Assembly: GCA_017475045.1 (NCBI GenBank) | Contig: JAFVGH010000010.1 | Location: 1 to 64,000 of the forward strand | DNA length: 64,000 nt | Direction of reading: 5' to 3' | Origin: Fibrobacter sp. | GTDB taxonomy: Bacteria; Fibrobacterota; Fibrobacteria; Fibrobacterales; Fibrobacteraceae | In this document: positions 8,371 through 16,898 of the stretch, in pieces | Numbering within the stretch: the first letter of the stretch is position 1 | Layout: each line of letters begins with the position of its first letter | Notes under the pieces: model-generated | Databases searched by the model: none | Told to the model about the DNA's origin: nothing | What the model saw: only the letters and a program-made list of their open reading frames with translations | Made by a program: the position numbers and the translations under genes

Positions 8371-9138
8371 CTAGCGCTTGATGCACCGCACAGACAAGGC
8401 CGCATCGGTCCGGACAATGTAACTCACCTCTACCGCCGCGTCCTTGGGCGATGCGGTAACGAAACTCTGCGCAACATACCCACCCCTAGACGACGCCGTC
8501 AACGTCCACAAATAGGCCGAGGCGTCGATTTGCTCAAAATTCCCGTCGCTAGTCCTTCTTCCGGCGGCAATAATCGAGAAACTGAAGGGATCCTTACCGC
8601 GGAACTCGTATTTTTCACCTCCCTCAAAAGGAGAACCCCATCTAGACCCGGTCGCAATAAGCATAGACGCATTTGTCTTGAATCCGCCAGAATTCGCCGT
8701 GTTCATATACAGTTCCATATATTGAATCATGGTGGGCAGAGCCCAGCCTTCGGGGCAGGCATTCGCCGCATCGGCATGGGTATAGAGCCGTCCATACATA
8801 TCGCAGTTGGACGCTTCATCATTGTAGCACCAGCTATTGGCTGTTTCGTAATTCAGGTTCTCGGCAAACCATGTGTTCTTCCCAATCTTGACGGTCCGGT
8901 ACTTCTGACCGTCGCGTGGGTCGGTGACCTCTCCAAACACCACTGTTTCCGACGAAACCTGCCCCCTGGCAAGAGCTGTTCCCTGATTCACAGCCTCGGC
9001 ACTTACAGTGGACTCTTCCTCCGAAGCCCCGGCGATGCTTGAGTCGGCGGAGCAGCCTGAAAAGAAAAACAAAGCAGCAGAAACCACTACAAAAGCGGTA
9101 GCGGTAAATAATGGCGTTGCACGATCTTCGATTTTCAT
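8371..9138 (-). CDS. FISUMP-domain lipoprotein
   Basis: A 255-residue predicted lipoprotein: hydrophobic N-terminus with lipobox FFSGC (Cys29), a short Ser/Glu-rich linker, then a FISUMP (Fibrobacter succinogenes major paralogous) domain. The hallmarks are DGQKYRTVKIGKNTWFAENL, CYNDEASNCDMYGRLYTH and CPEGWALPT, with the closing ALSVRCIK. The domain is thought to be an extracellular beta-rich module of unknown ligand. ATG at 9138 has AAGGAG at 6 nt. The gene stands alone between two terminators, downstream of the pectin locus. No enzymatic function is assigned. Confidence 0.9.
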   Translation of the reverse strand: MKIEDRATPLFTATAFVVVSAALFFFSGCSADSSIAGASEEESTVSAEAVNQGTALARGQVSSETVVFGEVTDPRDGQKYRTVKIGKNTWFAENLNYETANSWCYNDEASNCDMYGRLYTHADAANACPEGWALPTMIQYMELYMNTANSGGFKTNASMLIATGSRWGSPFEGGEKYEFRGKDPFSFSIIAAGRRTSDGNFEQIDASAYLWTLTASSRGGYVAQSFVTASPKDAAVEVSYIVRTDAALSVRCIKR

Positions 9139-9180
9139 GATGAACTCCTTTTCTAAGGGTTATCCCTGTTTTACACCATT

Positions 9181-9186
9181 AATATA
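9181..9186 (-). promoter_or_regulatory. -7 box TATATT for FISUMP lipoprotein
   Basis: Minus-strand TATATTAA about 42 nt before the start codon; the leader contains AAGGAG. Confidence 0.4.
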
Positions 9187-9274
9187 CCCTCAATGATTCA
9201 TAATGTCAAATATATTGTTTTTATTGAAATGATAGATATTTTTGATGTATTGGCGAAAACTGGGCAATTATGGG

Positions 9275-9347
9275 AGGGGAAAGCCTTCCCCTCGCTCACA
9301 CTCCGTTGTTCGCTACCCTTTCTAGCGGGCTTCAGACGCCAGCCCGC
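9275..9347. other. Two GC-rich hairpins at the distal edge of the island
   Basis: AGGGGAA-AGCC-TTCCCCT (9275-9292) and GCGGGCT-N9-AGCCCGC (9325-9347) lie between the FISUMP gene and the end of the ASCH gene. Neither has a T-run in either direction, so they are not obvious terminators. They look like remnants of dispersed palindromic repeats at the island boundary. Confidence 0.45.
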
Positions 9348-9374
9348 AACGCCTGGCTTGGCTGCAGGAAACGT

Positions 9375-9749
9375 TTACCCTTCAATATACACGAACGACT
9401 GCGGGGCTGCAGAGATGCCGTATTCTGCAAGCGTCTTAGGCGTATCAAATTTCTGCAGTTCGCCCAATTGGTAAGCATATGCCACCGACCGGTTGGCGTA
9501 GTAATCCATGAATTTCGGGCGAGAAATCCCTGCATGAGTACGAGTCTTCTCCCAAAGTTTCTTTGGGGAATCCTTCATGACACCAATAACTTCGACCATC
9601 GCAACCACTTTCATTTCTGGAGCGGTTGAATAAATCAGAATGCGGTCCACCTTTCTTTTGGCGACGCTTCTGCGGAACTCAAATTTTTTTGAACCTTTGA
9701 GAATCTGGTTGGTGTATTCGGGTTTAATGGAAAGAAGAATCGTACACAT
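9375..9749 (-). CDS. ASCH/PUA-like domain protein
   Basis: A 124-residue protein resembling the ASCH superfamily (PUA-like fold, often RNA-binding or nucleotide-modification-related): N-terminal LLSIKPEYTNQILKGSKKFEFRR and middle VDRILIYSTAPEMKVVAMVEV match the family pattern of substrate-pocket Lys/Arg and beta-strand. It starts 2 nt after the stop of the PIN-GNAT gene, so the two are almost certainly co-translated. The association with a PIN nuclease domain suggests a modification or regulatory partner; the actual substrate is unknown. It is the last gene of the minus-strand island. Confidence 0.75.
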   Translation of the reverse strand: MCTILLSIKPEYTNQILKGSKKFEFRRSVAKRKVDRILIYSTAPEMKVVAMVEVIGVMKDSPKKLWEKTRTHAGISRPKFMDYYANRSVAYAYQLGELQKFDTPKTLAEYGISAAPQSFVYIEG

Positions 9750-9751
9750 GT

Positions 9752-11272
9752 TTAACCATCCACAAATTTAACATTTGTATTGGAATCCGAGAGAATCTGT
9801 TTGAAAACCTCGTCAGATATTCGCATAAATGGACGCGGTCCATTAGGAGGTTCGACCACGCCAAGTTGATGCAAATAACCCAAAGTCAGGCGTTTCTTCA
9901 GGCTTTTTACAAAAACAAATTTCAAAACCATTAAATTGCCCCGATGCCGGTTCCAGAAATAATCAAGATCATCTTTTGAAAACACACTTCTATTTTGGCA
10001 TTGCTTCAAGAAGTCTTCTTTATTATTGAACCCATAATGAATTCGGTCGACCATCCCTAAAGTTGTCAAGACCGACGTGTATTTCTTATTGGAGCCATCT
10101 TCACCCATTCTGTAGAACAGAACCAAATCACCGGGATTGATATTCCGCTCCGGCGACCACGAAATATAGACTTTCTGCAAAGCGTATTTTTGGGCATCTT
10201 TGCCCATAAAGTCAATTTGCTTTTCTGTTTTCAGGATAGAATCCGGCAACAATGAAGTATGGTATTTCGCCATTATCGGAAGAATAAATTTCTGCTTGTT
10301 GAACAGAATGTTTGGGAAATTATTCTTTGCCGACAATTCAGGGTTAAATGCGTTCAATTTCTTGACGAATACAGCCTCTTCTTTCCCATAGGAGTGTTTT
10401 ATGCCATGCCGCACAAAGCCCCATGTTTCTAACAAACCCTTCAGAGCCTCCAAATTCGGACTATCCTCAAAAAAAGTAACGTAAATCTCATCTACTTTTC
10501 GGTAAAGAGCATTGTCGAAAATAATCTTTATGAAGCGTTCTCCAAGTCTAAATCCGGAAACATCAACTTTGAATGTTCCGATTTTCAGTCTTTTCTTTGG
10601 CAAAAAACTCGGCTCAATACTTGAGTAGTTTTCGGACTGGTCTTCTGTTTTGATGTACAGGAACCCCTTTATAACCCCCTCATCGGTACGGCAAACGTAG
10701 GCCTCTTCTTCACTTTTCTTGTTGAACCAGGGAACAAAATCAGGATAAGCCTCTTTAAGGCTGTCAAAGAATACGTCATTCAAATCAACGTCACCAAACA
10801 GCTCTTTTTTAACAGAGAGCATCTTGTAGCCTATTAATTCAGGATATTCTTCGGTCTTTTCCGAAACGAATTCGTTAATTGAATAGACTTTTTGCCTGAT
10901 GCCAAGTTTACGAGCTTTTTCCCGAAGTTTTTTATCTTCTGTAATCAGTAAATCTACGCGACAATTGTATACCTCGCAAAGCAACTGATGGTCGATTTTG
11001 TCGTTGGCAGATTCTTCTTTGGGCAGTTGCGCTAAGAAATCGGCTTGCGGTACCGATACCGATTTTAGGATTGTATATGCAGGCAACTTTGTTTCATAGA
11101 GTTCTTGCATATTTTTGTCTTTATAATGTTTTAGCTCTTCAACAGACCACGGATGGACGCATTTATCGTAATGTAGCTTGTCAAGCCAGTAAAATAAAAG
11201 CCCAATTGACGGATTCGTCACCTTCACATTCTCGCGATGAATCACGATATTTGTATCTAAAAGGACTTTCAT
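9752..11272 (-). CDS. PIN domain - GNAT-like - PUA/EVE-like fusion protein
   Basis: A 506-residue fusion. Residues 1-145 are a PIN nuclease-like domain: VLLDTNIVIHRE, an acidic NDKIDHQLLCEV segment and LLITEDKKLREKA supply the acidic metal-binding residues expected. Residues about 150-295 resemble a GNAT acetyltransferase domain (YVCRTDEGVIKGFLYIK, FKVDVSGFRLGERFIKIIFD, WGFVRHGIKHSYGKEEAVFVK). The C-terminal 200 residues look PUA/EVE-like (YISWSPERNINPGDLVLFYRMG). The start is the second ATG (11272): AGGAG abuts the ATG at 11278 with no spacing but is 6 nt from the one at 11272. It is coupled to the ASCH gene. Such fusions occur in defence and toxin-like loci, but the substrate is unknown. 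Confidence 0.75.
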   Translation of the reverse strand: MKVLLDTNIVIHRENVKVTNPSIGLLFYWLDKLHYDKCVHPWSVEELKHYKDKNMQELYETKLPAYTILKSVSVPQADFLAQLPKEESANDKIDHQLLCEVYNCRVDLLITEDKKLREKARKLGIRQKVYSINEFVSEKTEEYPELIGYKMLSVKKELFGDVDLNDVFFDSLKEAYPDFVPWFNKKSEEEAYVCRTDEGVIKGFLYIKTEDQSENYSSIEPSFLPKKRLKIGTFKVDVSGFRLGERFIKIIFDNALYRKVDEIYVTFFEDSPNLEALKGLLETWGFVRHGIKHSYGKEEAVFVKKLNAFNPELSAKNNFPNILFNKQKFILPIMAKYHTSLLPDSILKTEKQIDFMGKDAQKYALQKVYISWSPERNINPGDLVLFYRMGEDGSNKKYTSVLTTLGMVDRIHYGFNNKEDFLKQCQNRSVFSKDDLDYFWNRHRGNLMVLKFVFVKSLKKRLTLGYLHQLGVVEPPNGPRPFMRISDEVFKQILSDSNTNVKFVDG

Positions 11273-11321
11273 TGTCATCTCCTAGTAAGAAACCTATTCC
11301 CACTAAATATATATTTTTAAG

Positions 11322-11338
11322 ATGACATATAATGACAT
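11322..11338. promoter_or_regulatory. Direct repeat ATGACAT-ATA-ATGACAT upstream of the PIN gene
   Basis: Two identical 7-mers with a 3-bp gap sit in the only sizeable gap (86 bp) in the distal half of the island. They are followed on the minus strand by TATATATTTA, a possible -7 box. This could be an operator and internal promoter for the PIN-ASCH pair. Confidence 0.35.
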
Positions 11339-11358
11339 TTTGGTTATTTGGTGAAAAA

Positions 11359-12141
11359 TTAATCAAAATCAATGGCTTGCGGCTTTAACCGAAACGCATC
11401 AGGATCAACAGACATTTTATAAATCTTCATTTCTGGATTAAGCCATCGTGCAACTTTCAAGATTTCATCCTGCTTATCTTTTTCCACATTAATGCCGAGA
11501 TAAAGTGAGCAGAAGCATTCTTTACCGATTTGTGGATAAAAACGAAGGTCTTTGTAATCAATAACGTCATTTTCGTCTTTTTGTGGTTTTCGTGGAGCGC
11601 AAGGGACTCCTCCACAAAAGGGGGTATATAACAATAGGCGAACTTCTTGTTCGTGATTCCAAGCCTTGGCTTTTGTGGAAAGTTGATAGCGGAAGAAATT
11701 ACCACAATCAAAATTATGAAAAATGTCAGGTTTCTCTACAATTTCTTTATATTGGACTTCCAATATTTCAACACCAGTATTGACTCCATTCCACACACAT
11801 GAAAAATAATCTTTCGCCTTTGAAATATCTACACCTATACAGACTCCGTTGTGACTACTGTAATAACTCCACATAAGTAGAGCGTCGTTTACCTTTGATA
11901 AACTACATATCCATGAATCTTCCCAATTCTTCTTATATGGGACGAATTCCATCAGGGAAACAATGTTTGCTGGCCAATTTTTGCATTTTTCTGCAGGGAC
12001 GTTTGAAAAATTGATTAGACCGGGATGACAATCAAATGGATCGTTTAACTTGGTTGCGTTAGTGAATTGAAGATTGTGGTTCTTTAACATCTTCAATCCA
12101 CCTTCAAAATTAAGATATTTGTATAATTGGGGGCCGAACAT
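11359..12141 (-). CDS. DUF2971 domain protein
   Basis: A 260-residue soluble protein of the DUF2971 family. Hallmarks are the N-terminal LYKYLNFEGGLKMLKNHNLQFTNATKLNDPFD and the middle DALLMWSYYSSHNGVCIGVDI, followed by EVRLLLYTPF. The molecular function of the family is unknown; members are frequent in accessory and defence regions. AAGGA precedes the ATG by 5 nt. The gene starts 9 nt after the stop of the membrane protein gene, so it belongs to the same transcript. The base composition is A+T-rich like its neighbours and unlike the flanking core genes. Confidence 0.85.
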   Translation of the reverse strand: MFGPQLYKYLNFEGGLKMLKNHNLQFTNATKLNDPFDCHPGLINFSNVPAEKCKNWPANIVSLMEFVPYKKNWEDSWICSLSKVNDALLMWSYYSSHNGVCIGVDISKAKDYFSCVWNGVNTGVEILEVQYKEIVEKPDIFHNFDCGNFFRYQLSTKAKAWNHEQEVRLLLYTPFCGGVPCAPRKPQKDENDVIDYKDLRFYPQIGKECFCSLYLGINVEKDKQDEILKVARWLNPEMKIYKMSVDPDAFRLKPQAIDFD

Positions 12142-12150
12142 TGTATTCCT

Positions 12151-12939
12151 TTAGAAATGCGACCACAGTTTTGATTCATCCCAGGTTTTTTCTGCGAACT
12201 TTTTCTTTATATCTTTCTTTTCGGTTTCAGTAAAGTCATCGGAATATAATTCAGATAGGATTGTCGCTCGGTTATCAATATCGCTTGCCAAATTAGATAA
12301 TATAGGAAGTCTATTCTTCATATTGTCTCGCCACCCATCCGTAAATGGATCTCGGTCCTCAATATCTTTAATTTCTTGAAGTATCCAATCGAAGAAAAAT
12401 GACTGACAGGGGGCGGAATGAAAAATTCTTTTCTGTATTAAAAGGACTTGATGAAAATTTAACGTATCTAAATTTATTCTTTGGAGTCCTTTGAGTACAG
12501 AGTCCATGTGGAAACCGCACCGGCTTATATAATTACTTAAGCGATTAAGAAATATTTGAAATTCAGTTCCCGTCAATCTTAATAGAGGGCAAATCTTAAC
12601 GATGACATCTAGGAAATTACGTTCTTCAATGAGTTTTGCAAGTTCTTTTTGAATATTATCGGGGATTCCGTCCTTTTGCTCTTTCACAGCCTTGTCAAAA
12701 GTCTCACGAATCTCTTTTTGATATTCTTCCTCTATATTTTTCCAATCACTCTCACAAGCGTCAAAGAATTCCATCAACTGTTTGCAATAATCAATTGATG
12801 TTGTTGTGTGCTGATGTTTTTCTTGGCGTTTATTGATGCAATATTGCCAAAAAGCAAAAACAGCCATCAAACAGGCAGGAATAGCAGTAATAACAGCTAC
12901 AATGATATCACTAATACTAATTGTACAATCTAAATGCAT
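12151..12939 (-). CDS. Single-pass membrane protein of unknown function in KAP operon
   Basis: A 262-residue protein with one N-terminal membrane segment (about residues 10-32, ISDIIVAVITAIPACLMAVF and following residues), then a basic stretch INKRQEKHQ and a long helical, charged cytoplasmic part. No family is recognised. Its ATG lies inside the end of the upstream KAP NTPase gene (10-bp overlap, ATGCATTTAG), so translation is coupled. The KAP NTPases beside it lack the membrane insertions common in that family, so this protein could be the membrane anchor of a KAP complex; that is inference from order and topology. Confidence 0.7.
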   Translation of the reverse strand: MHLDCTISISDIIVAVITAIPACLMAVFAFWQYCINKRQEKHQHTTTSIDYCKQLMEFFDACESDWKNIEEEYQKEIRETFDKAVKEQKDGIPDNIQKELAKLIEERNFLDVIVKICPLLRLTGTEFQIFLNRLSNYISRCGFHMDSVLKGLQRINLDTLNFHQVLLIQKRIFHSAPCQSFFFDWILQEIKDIEDRDPFTDGWRDNMKNRLPILSNLASDIDNRATILSELYSDDFTETEKKDIKKKFAEKTWDESKLWSHF

Positions 12940-14840
12940 TTTTCATTTCCTTCATTTACCCCATTATTTTTCAAATTTAATTTTTCTTCAAAGTATTTGA
13001 CCAGTTCCATCCATCTTTCACCAATACAATGTTTTTCATATGCTTGCGGATCATACAAAAAATCCACATTGTCTGCATTATATTTTTCTGCAATCTTTTT
13101 CAAATTCTCATAATCATCAGCATATTCAGGCAAGACGTTCCCATTGGAATAACGTTTTCCATATCGTTCTTCAAACGATTCTTCGACAAGTAACTGATTA
13201 TCAATCGATAAATCTTGCAATATGTTATAGAATGTATCAATATTAATAAAGCTTAAAACCGGAAATTCGTGATATTTGCTATTTCCGTGAACATGTAGAA
13301 TGTTCCTACAAAATTCTAGAACATCTTTCTTTAACAATTCTAAATCCTTATTTATAGAATCCTGGGATTGTTTTAAAAGATTATTTTTATTTATAAGTGC
13401 CATTTCGCTAAATATTTTCTTATACTCAGGATTATCTAGATTTAAACCATATCCATGATAGATAAATTCGTGAGAGTTCCAATATTTCAAAGGTTCTATT
13501 TCCGATTTTTTATTTTCTATCAATTTATGGAATTTTGCGACAATGTCATCAATATTATTGGGAATGAGTCGCCAATTTGAATACAAAAACATAAAGTAAC
13601 AAAAGAAAACTATTTCCCCAGCATTTAAATATGCTCCATTTTCAAATTCAGTAACAACGGTTTTGGTGAGATTTTCAAATTCGTCTTTATTAAGATTTCT
13701 CCAATCATTGGCCAACTTAAACAGATTCTTCGGAGTTTTATTTTGCTGTTTTCGTTCTTCTAGTTCTTTTGAGTATTCTTTGACGATCCATTTTTTGTCA
13801 TAGCAGCCTTCAAAAATGAGTCTTACCCAAATGTTTCGCAACGGAACATTCCTTAAAGTGTCTGGAAAAAAATACTTTTGACTTTTTTTCTTTTCTTCTA
13901 GCCATTTAATATGCTCTTTATATGGCTTATGATAAACAAAATATCCCGATAGAACAGATTCAATATCATCTGTTTTATGTATTTCTTCTAAATTCTTTTG
14001 AATATATAGAACCAGGAATATTTCAAATACTTCTTCTTTATCCTCTTCTTCTATCACATCGCCCAAAATCTTAGCAAATAGATTTAAATTATACAAAGCC
14101 TGCCAAATTGTTCTTAGGTTATCACATTTTAGGATGTCCATGATGTAAGGCAGTTTTTGCGTATAAAAATCAGTTTGCGTTAGCGATAATTCGGAGATGA
14201 ATGATTTTATAGCATCATTTTTATTAGGTTCAATTGTAAATTCGATGCCAATCGTTTTTTCTTTTATTTTCAAGTATTCATTTTTCTCATTTTCACTCTT
14301 ATCCGCAATTTTTTCTTCATTTCCAACAAAGATTACTCGTATGTCAGATTCTGTTATAATTTCAGAGAAATACGCAAAAACTTGATTAGGCGAAAAAGAC
14401 GAATCAATCCTTTCTAAATCATCTACAACAATTAATCGATTTGAAACAGAATCAACTTTCCCTTTTGATTTAATTTCGTCCAACCAATTAGATGATATTG
14501 ATATATCGTCTTTGCCATCTCCATTTATATCTACAGTTGTGCCTAACTTTATCGCAGATCTTAAGATGGCTCCAGCCAGTTTCATTCCTTTAGAAGAAAG
14601 AATAGGATGAATAGCTTGATAAATCTTTAAATCTATTTCTTCAGTTGTTTTTACGCCAAAAAGACTTATTTTGATAATATCTTTCTTCTTTAGATCTGTC
14701 TTGTCGGCATATTTTTCCAACAACTTATTGATGAAATATGTTTTCCCGGTTCCCCATTTGCCATTTAGAAAAACGGCGTAGTGCGGATTTTCTTTAGATT
14801 CAATGAATTTTTCACAATATTCTTTTATATGTTCGTTCAT
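12930..14840 (-). CDS. KAP-family P-loop NTPase (second copy)
   Basis: A 636-residue KAP-type NTPase. Walker A GKWGTGKT is at residues 27-34 and Walker B LIVVDDLER at about 136-144. Between them is a calcium-loop-like DINGDGKDD (about 104-112). No membrane segments interrupt the ATPase core. I chose the ATG at 14840 over the GTG two codons upstream because AAGG lies 5 nt before it. It is a diverged paralogue of the preceding gene: both start MN-NEH-, share the Walker A context and the SLFGV/SLYGV-N/K-T-EEI motif. It is coupled by overlap to a membrane protein gene. KAP proteins are known from defence islands; the role here is unknown. Confidence 0.85.
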   Translation of the reverse strand: MNEHIKEYCEKFIESKENPHYAVFLNGKWGTGKTYFINKLLEKYADKTDLKKKDIIKISLFGVKTTEEIDLKIYQAIHPILSSKGMKLAGAILRSAIKLGTTVDINGDGKDDISISSNWLDEIKSKGKVDSVSNRLIVVDDLERIDSSFSPNQVFAYFSEIITESDIRVIFVGNEEKIADKSENEKNEYLKIKEKTIGIEFTIEPNKNDAIKSFISELSLTQTDFYTQKLPYIMDILKCDNLRTIWQALYNLNLFAKILGDVIEEEDKEEVFEIFLVLYIQKNLEEIHKTDDIESVLSGYFVYHKPYKEHIKWLEEKKKSQKYFFPDTLRNVPLRNIWVRLIFEGCYDKKWIVKEYSKELEERKQQNKTPKNLFKLANDWRNLNKDEFENLTKTVVTEFENGAYLNAGEIVFFCYFMFLYSNWRLIPNNIDDIVAKFHKLIENKKSEIEPLKYWNSHEFIYHGYGLNLDNPEYKKIFSEMALINKNNLLKQSQDSINKDLELLKKDVLEFCRNILHVHGNSKYHEFPVLSFINIDTFYNILQDLSIDNQLLVEESFEERYGKRYSNGNVLPEYADDYENLKKIAEKYNADNVDFLYDPQAYEKHCIGERWMELVKYFEEKLNLKNNGVNEGNEKCI

Positions 14841-14905
14841 TTTCACCTTCTTTTAGAATACGCTTACTCATAAGGTTATATTGTGGTTGTGCTCTACAAG
14901 TCCTG

Positions 14906-16885
14906 TTACACCTTTGGATGCTCATTTCCCCTACGCAACGCTTCTATATCGTTCATCACAATTAATAAATTATTCATTTTTAATGGTAATGGTTTCGAAT
15001 GCCTTGTTCTTTCATTCTTACACAAAGTGTAAAGGTTGTCTACAAATTCTTTTTCCTTAGAAAAACGAGTGTATGTTTTATCGTTCAAATACCTGATTTT
15101 TAAACAGCGAGATAATTCATTTATTTCGGAACGATTAGAAGCTAAAATTAAATTTTTGAACGCCTCTGCATCCTCTTTTTTTAAATCAAGACAGTCTATT
15201 GATGGTTCCTGCCCTGTTAACATAAGTTTAGCCATTTCATAGTTTGACAGGTCATCACTTTTTATTTTTTCGAAGAAAGATGGTGAAAATTTATCACGCA
15301 ACACTTCTTTTTTTGGTCTTATTCGTTCTGCAACAAATTTACCAAATTCTGTTGTTTCTTCATTTTCTGGTTGATTAATTATTAAAACATCGTTATCTAC
15401 GCTTTTAAAATTTTCCCAATTATTTTCAACATATGTTTTCATTTCTTGCACTAATTCACTTGGTGTTTTTATAATATTTTCATTTTTTGCCAAGCTCATT
15501 AAAGAATCAAATAGATGTACAAGCATCACAGGATTTGTTATTCCTTTCTTTTTTGCTCGTTCATACGCATCCAAGCAGTCTTTTAAAGACTCATCACTGT
15601 CTAACTCTTTCCAATTACACAAATTGTTCAACAATAAAGAATCTCTTTTATTAAACCAAATAGAATTATCTATTGTGTTGTTGAGTTTCTGTAAATCAAC
15701 ACTGTTTGATTCAATCCACTCCTTCCATAAAGGACGCCATTCTGTATCATATGAGCCATCTTTTAAGTTATTTCTTAATGACGGAATTTCTTTAGTAATA
15801 TAATCCTGCTCTTTATCTATAGAATATGTTCCATCTTTTTGATATGCAACGCCAGCATCTTGTAACAATTCGGGAGAGAAGCGTAAGTTTTCATTCAACA
15901 CACCGATTTCTTTTGCATATTGATATAAAAGAAAATCACCCAAAAAAAGCCTTGCAAAATCTTCTTTTGATCGTATTTTATCATAAATCTTTGTATAATG
16001 TAAAAAACGATTAAAATTTACAAGCGTCCTTTTCATAGCCCTTAAATTATCAGTTTTAAAACATCTTATAACTGACACAATTAAATCAATGTTGTCTTCA
16101 AATATTTTTTTCGAATCATCACCCTGTTCAAATAATTGTCCATTATAAATTAATGTCTTTTTATTTTCTTCTACTACAGAACATTTTTTTACCCAAAAGG
16201 ATACAACATCTTCAAAGGACGCTCTTATTTCGAATTCTTTTCCAATTATTTTTTCCAAAGAAACCGCAATGCCATACATAGTCGATTCTTTTTTTTGTTT
16301 TTCCATGGCTTCTTCTAGAATATTCTTTTCAGCCACAATGATGCAAGGAATATGCAACATTTCAACGCATTCATTTACAAAGCCCAGCAAACTAACAATA
16401 GGCATGTTTGCTCTTTCGAAGTCATCCAAAACAAGAACGATTTTCCCGGGTTTATCCTTCTTTATTTTATCACGATAACAATCAATAAATATGTCAACAC
16501 TTTCTACTAAAGCATTCTTAGGCATTTCACTGCCTGTCAAATAAACAGACAAAGCCGACAAAACCTCTGTTGCAGAGACTGTCTTTAGAATTTTTCGTAA
16601 TAAATCAATTTTTGATGAACATATTATCGGGTGTAGTTTTTCTAATATTTTTTCATTAATTTCTTCCTTAGTATTCACCCCATAAAGGCTCAAATACAAA
16701 ACAACACTTTTCTGTTCTTCTGTAAAATTATCCTTTATCACAAGCCCGTGTGTGTTTAAATAATTTTTTATATAGTAGGATTTTCCACAACCCCACTTTC
16801 CTTTTAACAGAACTGCAAAATCAGGCTCTAAGCAATCATTTAAATAATAATCTAAAAACGCATCAACATGTTCATTTAAGTTCAT
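14906..16885 (-). CDS. KAP-family P-loop NTPase (first copy)
   Basis: A 659-residue P-loop NTPase. Walker A is GKWGCGKS (29-36) and Walker B VLVLDDFERA (about 150-159), followed by a sensor-like IPCIIVAEKNI. The C-terminal 400 residues are helical and charged, without recognised domains or membrane segments. It begins 14 nt after hsdS, with AAGAGA 6 nt before the ATG, so it is probably transcribed with the restriction genes. The next gene is a paralogue; two tandem, diverged copies could form a hetero-oligomer. The gene is visibly richer in A+T than hsdM/hsdR, which suggests a separate origin from the restriction module. Confidence 0.85.
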   Translation of the reverse strand: MNLNEHVDAFLDYYLNDCLEPDFAVLLKGKWGCGKSYYIKNYLNTHGLVIKDNFTEEQKSVVLYLSLYGVNTKEEINEKILEKLHPIICSSKIDLLRKILKTVSATEVLSALSVYLTGSEMPKNALVESVDIFIDCYRDKIKKDKPGKIVLVLDDFERANMPIVSLLGFVNECVEMLHIPCIIVAEKNILEEAMEKQKKESTMYGIAVSLEKIIGKEFEIRASFEDVVSFWVKKCSVVEENKKTLIYNGQLFEQGDDSKKIFEDNIDLIVSVIRCFKTDNLRAMKRTLVNFNRFLHYTKIYDKIRSKEDFARLFLGDFLLYQYAKEIGVLNENLRFSPELLQDAGVAYQKDGTYSIDKEQDYITKEIPSLRNNLKDGSYDTEWRPLWKEWIESNSVDLQKLNNTIDNSIWFNKRDSLLLNNLCNWKELDSDESLKDCLDAYERAKKKGITNPVMLVHLFDSLMSLAKNENIIKTPSELVQEMKTYVENNWENFKSVDNDVLIINQPENEETTEFGKFVAERIRPKKEVLRDKFSPSFFEKIKSDDLSNYEMAKLMLTGQEPSIDCLDLKKEDAEAFKNLILASNRSEINELSRCLKIRYLNDKTYTRFSKEKEFVDNLYTLCKNERTRHSKPLPLKMNNLLIVMNDIEALRRGNEHPKV

Positions 16886-16898
16886 ATGAATTCTCTTT

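Noticed and set aside
9193..9629. Plus-strand ORFs at 9193-9474 and 9270-9629
   Set aside because: No ribosome site, no family; they cover hairpin DNA and the antisense of the ASCH gene.
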